From: JAKPCT01 sp029553165
GTDB lineage: Bacteria; Bacillota; UBA4882; UBA8346
Length of the DNA stretch: 5,676 bases
NCBI GenBank assembly: GCA_035359995.1
Contig: DAORZT010000099.1
Coordinates: 1 to 5,676 of the forward strand
Reading direction: 5' to 3'
The notes below the pieces were generated by a model. The model saw only the letters and a list, made by a program, of their open reading frames with translations. It searched no databases and had not been told where the DNA came from. The translations under genes were made by a program, and so were the position numbers. How positions within the stretch are numbered: position 1 is the first letter of the stretch; every line of letters starts with the position of its first letter. Shown here in pieces: positions 1 to 5,069 of this stretch.

Positions 1-55
1 GAGAATAAGTAACTTTTTTAGAAATGTATATTTTAATGATATAAAGGAGAAGCCA

Positions 56-541
56 ATGTTTATGATTTATAATAATAACTTGTATCATATTTTAGATGAA
101 AAATCGCATTATGTTATTATTACCAGGCAGAAAGCCAAAGCGGATGGAGGTTTTTCAGCAACAAAGCTGTCGTTTTATAAAGAGATCCCGAAAGATGATC
201 GCTTGATTCAGGATATTTATCAAGTGCAATTTTTCTTAAAATGGGACAGTCATTTGGATGGTGTTGATAAAAGATGGAGAATTCTTACTGAACCGGAATT
301 TATTCAAGATAATAGGGTATTACTGAAGTTTACCAATGGGATCTTGCCAGGATGGGAGATAGAAGAACAGGCGGTATGTTCAAAATATGTTGCTATTGAC
401 GAATGTGAAGATTTCCAAATAAGATATACTTACACCGTTAAAGATGGTAAAGTATTAGAGCAACCGATGGTGTTGGAAGAAAAAGTATCGAAGGAAGACT
501 TTCAAAACGGGATAGTTAAGCATCAAATAAGAAACATTTAA
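56..541 (+). CDS. Hypothetical protein, 161 aa, no recognised family
   Basis: I do not recognise this protein. It opens after a strong AAAGGAG site at 43-49, six bases before the ATG at 56; a second in-frame ATG at 62 would lie 12 bases away, so the first is preferred. The product is soluble-looking: no signal peptide, no hydrophobic segment long enough for a membrane helix, many charged and aromatic residues (for example FFLKWDSHLDG and LLKFTNGILPGWEIEE), and a pattern of short alternating strands that suggests a mainly beta or alpha/beta fold. The C-terminal 35 residues are rich in Lys, Glu and Val. It is followed 30 bases later by a broken small ORF and then a GNAT acetyltransferase, all on the same strand, so the three may be cotranscribed. 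No catalytic motif is visible and I assign no function. That it is a real gene rests on its length, its ribosome binding site and its protein-like composition. Confidence 0.8.
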   Translation: MFMIYNNNLYHILDEKSHYVIITRQKAKADGGFSATKLSFYKEIPKDDRLIQDIYQVQFFLKWDSHLDGVDKRWRILTEPEFIQDNRVLLKFTNGILPGWEIEEQAVCSKYVAIDECEDFQIRYTYTVKDGKVLEQPMVLEEKVSKEDFQNGIVKHQIRNI

Positions 542-571
542 TCCCGGTATAAGGAGGAACCGGATTTATAT

Positions 572-756
572 ATGGTTATAACTGAATTTGAATCAGAATA
601 TTGCATGAATTTTCAAAATCAAGAAATTGTCGATTATCTGGTAAATGGTTAAAAAATAATCCCTATGTAGATTTGAAAATTTGGTCAAACTATGAAGAGG
701 TCCCGGAAGATACAAAAAGAAAGATTGAGATAATAAGGAGCAATAATGCAAAATAA
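572..756 (+). pseudogene. Small ORF (~60 codons) broken by a one-base frameshift
   Basis: A strong AAGGAGG site at 551-557 precedes ATG at 572. That frame gives 26 residues (MVITEFESEYCMNFQNQEIV, then DYLVNG) and stops at TAA 650-652. From TTA at 649 the overlapping frame continues with LKNNPYVDLKIWSNYEEVPE and then DTKRKIEIIRSNNAK to TAA at 754-756. The two parts join naturally if one base has been lost in 'gtaaatggtta': one extra T would read V-N-W-L-K-N-N-P. The second part's stop overlaps the downstream acetyltransferase start by 11 bases, as expected for a coupled gene pair. The ribosome binding site and the coding-like sequence on both sides argue for a recently broken gene or a sequencing indel. 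I do not recognise the family. It is too short in either frame to be called as one long ORF. Confidence 0.5.
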
Positions 757-1210
757 GATCAATATTTCACAATTGACAAGTATTGATGAAACACCGATGG
801 AACTATTATTACTGGCCGATCCTTCAGTTGAGGCAATAAAGGATTATTTAAAGCGCGGGATCTGTTATGTTGCCAAAGAGGATGAGCAGGTCGTTGGTGT
901 CTATGTGTTGTTAAAGACCAGGCCATTCACGATCGAATTGGTTAATATTGCGGTTGCTGATGCCAAACAGGGCCAAGGTATTGGTAAGCAACTGGTGTTT
1001 GATTGTATTAACAGAGCCCGTGCTTTGGGTGTCAAGATCTTAGAGGTAGGTACCGGTAACTCAAGCATCGGTCAACTGGCATTCTATCAAAAATGCGGTT
1101 TCAGGATCAAAAGTGTCGACTTTGATTTCTTTACAATACACCATAACGAGAAGATTATGGAAAATGGTATTTGGTGTCGGGATATGATCAGGTTGGAGCT
1201 TCAATTGTAA
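746..1210 (+). CDS. GNAT family N-acetyltransferase (YvbK-like)
   Basis: This is a 154-aa GCN5-related N-acetyltransferase, a family that transfers the acetyl group of acetyl-CoA to an amine. The substrate is not evident. The acetyl-CoA pyrophosphate-binding signature is complete at residues 75-80 (QGQGIG), preceded by the strand LVNIAVAD (65-72) and followed by the helix KQLVFDCINRARALG. The later core VGTGNSSIGQLAFYQKCGF (101-119) is the usual motif B region with the conserved Tyr and GF. The C-terminal stretch with DFF, MENGI and CRDMIRL resembles, from memory, Bacillus subtilis YvbK, an uncharacterised GNAT of about the same length. The whole protein is one GNAT domain with no signal peptide. 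AAGGAG at 735-740 lies five bases before the ATG. The start overlaps the end of the broken small ORF, suggesting translational coupling. Confidence 0.93.
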   Translation: MQNKINISQLTSIDETPMELLLLADPSVEAIKDYLKRGICYVAKEDEQVVGVYVLLKTRPFTIELVNIAVADAKQGQGIGKQLVFDCINRARALGVKILEVGTGNSSIGQLAFYQKCGFRIKSVDFDFFTIHHNEKIMENGIWCRDMIRLELQL

Positions 1211-1329
1211 ATTGAATGTTAATTAACAGGGAAGGAATTTACTGTTGAATGCTTGAATTTTACTTGCAAAAATTATATTAATCTAAAGTGATAATTTGAT
1301 TTTTATTAACGATTGTGGAGGGTGAACGG
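1211..1329 (+). promoter_or_regulatory. AT-rich intergenic gap, possible weak promoter for the Dabb operon
   Basis: This 119-base gap separates the acetyltransferase from the Dabb gene and is the only place upstream of the 1330-3145 gene group where a promoter could sit. Promoter-like hexamers are present: TTGAAT at 1253-1258 with TATTAA at 1276-1281 (17-base spacer, 4/6 match to the -10), TTGCAA at 1264-1269, and GATAAT at 1290-1295 (5/6). No pair has both good matches and good spacing, so the exact site is undecided. I see no terminator with a T-tract after the acetyltransferase, so readthrough is possible. Confidence 0.25.
1317..1324 (+). promoter_or_regulatory. Ribosome binding site that sets the Dabb gene start
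   Basis: GGAGGGTG lies a few bases before ATG 1330. An in-frame GTG at 1315 overlaps this site, so it is the Shine-Dalgarno element itself and not a start codon. Confidence 0.8.
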
Positions 1330-1635
1330 ATGATTAAACATATTGTAATGTGGCGCTTAAAAGAACAGGCAAATGGAGATGCGAAGCTGGCAACAGCATT
1401 ATCAATCAAAAATAAATTGGAATCTCTAAGTGGGAAAATACCCGGATTAATCAAAATTGAGGTGGGAATCGATTTTTCAAATACCGATCGCAGTTCGGAC
1501 CTGGTACTCTACTCTGAGTTTGAGACCAAAGAAGCTTTGGTTAACTATCAAAATCATCCTGAACACCAAGCGATTGTTCCGTTTGTTGTTGAAAATGTTA
1601 GTGAACGCCGAGTAGTTGATTACGAAGTTAATTAA
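1330..1635 (+). CDS. Dabb domain (stress-responsive alpha-beta barrel) protein
   Basis: A 101-aa protein covering exactly one Dabb domain, a ferredoxin-like dimeric alpha/beta barrel found in plant stress-responsive proteins and in many small bacterial proteins. It begins with the signature strand MIKHIVMWRLKE, continues with a helix, then IPGLIKIEVGIDF, then DLVLYSEFETKEALVNYQNH with the typical PEH at the end of the helix, and closes with the strand RRVVDYEV. Bacterial members are mostly uncharacterised; related folds act as small dimeric enzymes or ligand binders, so no reaction can be assigned. Length and composition are normal for the family and there is no signal peptide. An earlier in-frame GTG at 1315 is rejected because it overlaps the ribosome binding site. 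The gene is the first of a close same-strand group with a metallophosphoesterase (39 bases downstream) and a transglutaminase-like protein. Confidence 0.93.
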   Translation: MIKHIVMWRLKEQANGDAKLATALSIKNKLESLSGKIPGLIKIEVGIDFSNTDRSSDLVLYSEFETKEALVNYQNHPEHQAIVPFVVENVSERRVVDYEVN

Positions 1636-1674
1636 TCTAATTCGATAAATTGGTAAGATAATTTTGAGGACGTG

Positions 1675-2526
1675 ATGAAATTTAATCTGCAGCGTAATTT
1701 GCGGCCAATGCGTAACAAAAGGTTGAAAATCAGAATCTTTCCGGTAATTCTGTTGTTGCTAGGGTATCTATTGTTTGAACCATACTGGATTGAAGAAAAA
1801 GTAACGGTATTTGTCGACGAAGATATTCCGGCAAGCTTTAACAATACCAAAATAGTGTTTATTTCGGATATCCATCATGGCCCTTTTTTCAGTCGTTCCA
1901 GAGTTGAACGCTTGGTAAAACGAATTAACCGGATGAATCCGGATTTAATATTACTTGGCGGTGATTATGTACACCGGGATTCAAAATATATTGAGCCTTT
2001 TTTTGAAGAAGCTAAAAAATTTAAGGCCAGATTAGGCGTATTTGGTGTACTGGGGAATCACGATCATTGGGAAGGTGCGTCGTTAACTCAAAGATGGATG
2101 CGTGAAGCAGGAATTAAAGTTTTAGATAATACTGCTTACTGGATTGAACAAGATGGTGTTCGGATCAAACTGGGTGGGATCGGAGATTATTTTGTTGATC
2201 ATTATACAGTAAAGCCGACCATTAAAGATGTAACGGTTGATGATTTTGTAATTTTAGTCTCACATAATCCGGATTTTGCTGAAGAGCTCGATACTGATAA
2301 GATTGATCTAATGTTGTCCGGTCATACTCACGGGGGACAGGTAACACTGTTTGGTTGGTGGGCACCGATAATTCCGTCGCGCCATGGACAGAAATATCGT
2401 ACTGGTTTGGTTGCGACACCCAATACTAAAGTCTTAATCTCTAATGGTATCGGGACCGTTACTCCTCCGGTAAGATTTTTTGCAAGACCTCAAATTAATA
2501 TTATTGTACTGCAAAATAAAGGGTGA
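1675..2526 (+). CDS. Membrane-anchored metallophosphoesterase (YkuE/YaeI-like)
   Basis: A 283-aa calcineurin-like metallophosphoesterase. All metal-site motifs are present in order: DIH at 65-67, GGD at 95-97, GNHD at 127-130, SHNP at 196-199 and GHTHGGQ at 216-222. These bind a two-metal centre that hydrolyses phosphate esters. A basic N-terminus (R13-NKRLKIR) is followed by one hydrophobic segment at about 21-38, so the catalytic domain is probably held on the outer face of the membrane. The arrangement matches the YkuE/YaeI group, some members of which act on cell-envelope or lipid substrates; YkuE of Bacillus subtilis is Tat-exported, but no twin-arginine motif is visible here. The true substrate is unknown. 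GAGGA at 1666-1670 supports ATG 1675; GTG at 1672 would sit only one base from it. The stop lies seven bases before the proposed transglutaminase start. Confidence 0.93.
   Translation: MKFNLQRNLRPMRNKRLKIRIFPVILLLLGYLLFEPYWIEEKVTVFVDEDIPASFNNTKIVFISDIHHGPFFSRSRVERLVKRINRMNPDLILLGGDYVHRDSKYIEPFFEEAKKFKARLGVFGVLGNHDHWEGASLTQRWMREAGIKVLDNTAYWIEQDGVRIKLGGIGDYFVDHYTVKPTIKDVTVDDFVILVSHNPDFAEELDTDKIDLMLSGHTHGGQVTLFGWWAPIIPSRHGQKYRTGLVATPNTKVLISNGIGTVTPPVRFFARPQINIIVLQNKG
2518..2526 (+). promoter_or_regulatory. Ribosome binding site supporting a TTG start
   Basis: AAAGGGTGA covers the stop codon of the metallophosphoesterase and lies seven bases before TTG 2534. It is the reason for choosing that unusual start for the transglutaminase-like gene and suggests translational coupling. 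Confidence 0.6.
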
Positions 2527-2533
2527 AGTTCAA

Positions 2534-3145
2534 TTGGGTTTTTTACTTGAGAATAGTGAGCTTGAGTTGTATTTAAAAGAATCTGAGATTATTGATTACC
2601 ATCATTCGAGGATTCAAACATTAGTAGAAGAATTAAAAACTAAAGCCAGCGATGAAATTAATTATACTAAAGAAGCTTTCGAATTTGTCCGGGATGCGAT
2701 CAGTCATTCAGGAGATATTCAGGCGCGGCAGGTTACTTGCAAAGCTTCAGAAGTCTTGCTGTTAAAGCATGGGAACTGCTGTGGGAAATCGCATTTATTA
2801 GCCGCTATTTTAAGAGCTGCTGGCATTCCGACCGGTTTTTGTTATCAGATGGTATTAAGTGATGAAGTTGATAATTTATTACTGCTTCATGGTTTAAATG
2901 CTGTTTTTTTAAGAACAATTAACAGATGGATCAGACTTGATGCACGGGGCAATAACGAAAATGTCAATGCCCAATTTAATCTCGAATCAGAACAACTTGC
3001 TTGGCCGATTCGCTCGGAGTTGGGAGAGAGAGATGGATTAGTTATTTATTCTGTACCCAAGGAAGAGGTGGTTTATGCTTTGTTAAATGCTGATAATCGG
3101 CAAAAATTGGGCAAATTATGGCCCAGAGAAATTGTCCCAAGATAG
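2534..3145 (+). CDS. Transglutaminase-like superfamily protein
   Basis: A 203-aa protein of the bacterial transglutaminase-like (papain-fold) superfamily, whose members are mostly proteases, amidases or cross-linking enzymes; the substrate here is unknown. The catalytic triad is intact: Cys82 in HGNCCGKSHLLAAILRAAGI (79-98), His119 in LHGLNAV, and Asp136 in LDARGN. The segment EFVRDAISHSGD followed by VTCKASEVL, before the Cys, is typical of a subgroup common in Bacillota. Homologues usually show an aromatic residue after the catalytic Cys, where a second Cys stands here. There is no signal peptide or membrane segment, so it is probably cytoplasmic. The frame is open from TTG 2480 inside the preceding gene, but those extra residues look like an out-of-frame shadow, and TTG 2534 has a well-placed AAAGGGTGA site. 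No in-frame ATG exists before the catalytic core. It is the last gene before a strong terminator. Confidence 0.88.
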   Translation: MGFLLENSELELYLKESEIIDYHHSRIQTLVEELKTKASDEINYTKEAFEFVRDAISHSGDIQARQVTCKASEVLLLKHGNCCGKSHLLAAILRAAGIPTGFCYQMVLSDEVDNLLLLHGLNAVFLRTINRWIRLDARGNNENVNAQFNLESEQLAWPIRSELGERDGLVIYSVPKEEVVYALLNADNRQKLGKLWPREIVPR

Positions 3146-3168
3146 TTCTTAGTAATAAATCTTTGCTT

Positions 3169-3194
3169 AGTCCGAAGCGCTTCGGACTTTTTTA
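3169..3194 (+). terminator. Rho-independent terminator after the transglutaminase-like gene
   Basis: A perfect 20-base palindrome, AGTCCGAAGCGCTTCGGACT (3169-3188), is followed by T-rich sequence from 3188 to 3198. It folds as an 8-bp stem with a four-base loop and sits 23 bases after the stop at 3145. A 7-bp outer inverted repeat (CTTTGCT at 3161-3167, AGCAAAG at 3199-3205) brackets it. It should end the transcript of the Dabb, phosphoesterase and transglutaminase genes. Confidence 0.92.
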
Positions 3195-3205
3195 TTTTAG
3201 CAAAG

Positions 3206-3287
3206 TATTTTTCTTCGTAAAGCCTCATATATTGGTCATGTAATTGAAACGCGAAGGGAAACCGCCAAAGAGGTGAGGTGAGTTCTG
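3206..3287 (+). promoter_or_regulatory. Promoter/leader region of the hydrolase operon, with tandem ribosome binding site
   Basis: Because a terminator stands just upstream, the hydrolase gene needs its own promoter within these 82 bases. The best -10-like hexamer is TGTAAT at 3239-3244, but no good -35 lies at 16-18 bases, and I could not fit a sporulation sigma-E, sigma-G or sigma-K consensus convincingly. Just before the start is the repeated element GAGGTGAGGTGAG (3270-3282), which offers two overlapping Shine-Dalgarno registers; the second, GAGG at 3275-3278, is nine bases from ATG 3288. This should give efficient initiation. Confidence 0.35.
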
Positions 3288-3671
3288 ATGACTAACTTAG
3301 AGATTCTGGCGCGCATTATTTGGGGTGAAGCTGAATCAGAGATTTTAAACGGTAAAGTTGGAGTAGGTGCCTCGATCTTAAATCAGGCACGGGCCGAAAA
3401 TAAATCAATTCTCCAAATAATTCAAACGCCTGGTCAATTCGAAGCCTATTCCAACAATCGCTTTTGGCAGGCCCCATATAACTCCAATCAACCAATGATG
3501 GTCGAAGCTAAGCAGGCTGCCAGCAGAGCCTTGCAAGGAGAGGATCCGATCGGTAAAAAAACTCATTTCTGTGCTTATCAGAAAAGTCCGTGCCGGTGGC
3601 ATTATACACAGACTCCTCCAATACAGTATTTAGGAAAGCATTTGTTTATCAGAGCCCAAATCTATAGATGA
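3288..3671 (+). CDS. SleB/CwlJ-type cell wall hydrolase, stand-alone catalytic domain
   Basis: A 127-aa protein made up entirely of the SleB catalytic domain (Hydrolase_2 family), which cleaves peptidoglycan and in endospore formers degrades spore cortex at germination. Visible marks are LARIIWGEAESE at 7-18 with the presumed catalytic Glu14, the VGVGASILNQAR helix, TPGQFEAYSN at 47-56, the AKQAASRALQGEDP helix, and the C-terminal strands with RWHYTQ and LGKHLFI (116-121). There is no signal peptide and no peptidoglycan-binding domain, unlike SleB. This architecture is that of Bacillus subtilis CwlJ (about 140 aa), which is made in the mother cell and placed on the forming spore. A CwlJ-like role is inferred from size and lack of export signal only. 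Two Cys residues (95 and 102) lie near the active groove. Its stop overlaps the next gene's ATG by four bases (ATGA), so the two are probably translated together. Confidence 0.9.
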   Translation: MTNLEILARIIWGEAESEILNGKVGVGASILNQARAENKSILQIIQTPGQFEAYSNNRFWQAPYNSNQPMMVEAKQAASRALQGEDPIGKKTHFCAYQKSPCRWHYTQTPPIQYLGKHLFIRAQIYR

Positions 3672-4975
3672 AGGGGTTGAATCAGGTGTTAAATACAGTT
3701 CATTATCGACTGCGTACAACTTCGTTAACGGGACAGTTTACCAATGCAATAACAACTTATGATGTCTATTATGATAATGCCATTGGTATCGCTTATGAGG
3801 TGGAGTTACAAGCGCCAGTCAGTCCCTTATCATTAACTGTTCAGCCTGTCTGGCGGGCGCGGATTGTCAATGAAGTCGGCGGCCGCAGGTTCGAATATGA
3901 TCAATTGCAACGGATTTACTACCAGACCAATCAAACAATTCGCGTGGAGAGTTCACTTTATAACCTCCAAGCTGATTTGATGCAATTTTTAAACAGCAGT
4001 CAGTTAGTGGCAGTTGAAGATCGGGTTATTGGCGGGAGAAGTTATCCCGGATACCGTTTGAATACACTTACTATCTGGTATGATCCGGTACAATACTTAC
4101 CGGTCTTTCGTGAAAACCTGGACCGTGGCAACCGGATTGTTGATGAATTTACTTATTTAGCACTTAATACACCATTACCGGCAGAAGTCTTTACGCTTCC
4201 AAAACCTGCTGAAGCTATTGCTGACTTTAATCTTTATCCGGAGGCTCCAACATTGCCCCGGTTTCCAATCGTTCAAACAGTTGAACAACCACAGGATGGG
4301 GTCTATGTAAATGTCTTGCTCGAAGAGATTAGGCGTCATACAATTTTAAATCAATGGGAGTACGGACCGTTTTCGACGCTCAAATTGCCTTGGTTAACCG
4401 ATATGCCAATAATAATTTACCGGCGGGTTACTGAAAATGCTTTTCCACCATTGATCGTTGTTGCCGAAGTTCCAGAACAGGGGCGCACTTATTTCTTTGT
4501 AACCTATGATTTTTTGGGATATGTGGTTACAGGATTCACGCAGGACCCTTATGATTTGACGGGTTATGAAGCCTTACCAATAACCGCGACTTTGAGATTG
4601 GAAGATTTTGTCCCGCTTTATGCCAGCCCATCACCTGAAAAGGAATTTGTAGTTGATAACTTTGTAATTTCAGTCCAAAGTAATGACTTCTTTATCAGAG
4701 CTTTTGATATGGGTGGCAAAACTTTTGACATGGTAATTAAGAATTTCAGTTTTCATGAGAATGAAGGTTATTACATCTTAAATGTTTATGGAAAACTCTA
4801 CTGGGACAGTGTTAATATGGAGGCAATGTTCAATTATGTTGTTTCAGGGCAGCTTAGTGATGCCTATACCGTACCAATTACGGTCTATGCGGTTAATACT
4901 TTAAAGCGTTTAGGAATCTACCGTCAGGTAACAATGCCGGTTTATACCGAATTTCCGATAAATTCGCCAACATAA
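3668..4975 (+). CDS. LolA/YdcC-like fold protein with unknown C-terminal half
   Basis: A 435-aa protein whose first part (about residues 10-178) resembles the LolA/RseB/YdcC-like half-barrel fold found in lipoprotein carriers and sporulation lipoproteins. Evidence is the run of alternating beta strands from HYRLRTTSL, the early strand RRFEYDQLQRIYY (73-85), then a helix, VAVEDRVIGGRSYPGYRL (114-131), the hallmark TIWYDPVQYLPV (135-146), and the closing N-x-PLP-x-x-VFTLP (167-178). This is a pattern match by eye, not a search. Residues 200-435 are unrecognised and rich in aromatic beta-strand sequence. There is no signal peptide or lipobox, which is odd for this fold. ATG 3668 overlaps the hydrolase stop (ATGA) but has no good Shine-Dalgarno; GTG 3686, nine bases after AAGGGG (3671-3676), is an equally likely start. 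Coupling to the hydrolase suggests a shared job in the cell wall or spore. A bidirectional terminator follows. Confidence 0.75.
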   Translation: MKGLNQVLNTVHYRLRTTSLTGQFTNAITTYDVYYDNAIGIAYEVELQAPVSPLSLTVQPVWRARIVNEVGGRRFEYDQLQRIYYQTNQTIRVESSLYNLQADLMQFLNSSQLVAVEDRVIGGRSYPGYRLNTLTIWYDPVQYLPVFRENLDRGNRIVDEFTYLALNTPLPAEVFTLPKPAEAIADFNLYPEAPTLPRFPIVQTVEQPQDGVYVNVLLEEIRRHTILNQWEYGPFSTLKLPWLTDMPIIIYRRVTENAFPPLIVVAEVPEQGRTYFFVTYDFLGYVVTGFTQDPYDLTGYEALPITATLRLEDFVPLYASPSPEKEFVVDNFVISVQSNDFFIRAFDMGGKTFDMVIKNFSFHENEGYYILNVYGKLYWDSVNMEAMFNYVVSGQLSDAYTVPITVYAVNTLKRLGIYRQVTMPVYTEFPINSPT

Positions 4976-5000
4976 TTAACAAAAAAATAAGGTAAATTTT

Positions 5001-5046
5001 TAAAAAAAGGTGTACAATAGTAACTAATACTTAGTACACCTTTTTT
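5001..5046. terminator. Bidirectional Rho-independent terminator
   Basis: GGTGTAC (5009-5015) pairs perfectly with GTACACC (5034-5040). The stem is extended by an A-tract on the left (5002-5008) and a T-tract on the right (5041-5046). The 18-base loop can form a further AGTA/TACT helix (5019-5022 with 5028-5031). A-tract, stem and T-tract together fit termination in both directions. It closes the hydrolase/LolA-like operon, 25 bases after its last stop. Confidence 0.88.
5013..5018 (+). promoter_or_regulatory. Possible -10 element inside the terminator stem
   Basis: TACAAT matches the sigma-A -10 consensus at five of six positions, behind an A/T-rich stretch (4995-5008). No recognisable -35 is found at 16-18 bases upstream. 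If real, transcription would begin near 5025 and carry only the right arm of the hairpin, giving the dehydrogenase gene its own promoter. Confidence 0.25.
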
Positions 5047-5069
5047 AAATTGGTTTATGGGGTGAGAAT

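Noticed and set aside
1..55. Possible promoter before the first gene (TATATT at 27-32)
   Set aside because: No matching -35 lies at a usable distance and the window starts too close to judge.
641..656. Programmed -1 frameshift at GGTTAAAAAATAAT
   Set aside because: The A-run comes after the stop codon, and the codons that would have to slip (AAT GGT) are not a slippery heptamer; a mutation or sequencing indel is simpler.
1200..1227. A 7-bp AT-rich inverted repeat (TTCAATT/AATTGAA) across the acetyltransferase stop, followed by the palindrome GTTAATTAAC
   Set aside because: The stem is almost all A-T pairs and no T-tract follows, so it does not qualify as a terminator; such repeats are expected by chance in AT-rich DNA.
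2480..2533. Upstream extension of the transglutaminase-like gene to TTG 2480
   Set aside because: The extension lies inside the metallophosphoesterase gene, lacks a ribosome binding site, and adds residues unlike the family's N-terminus.
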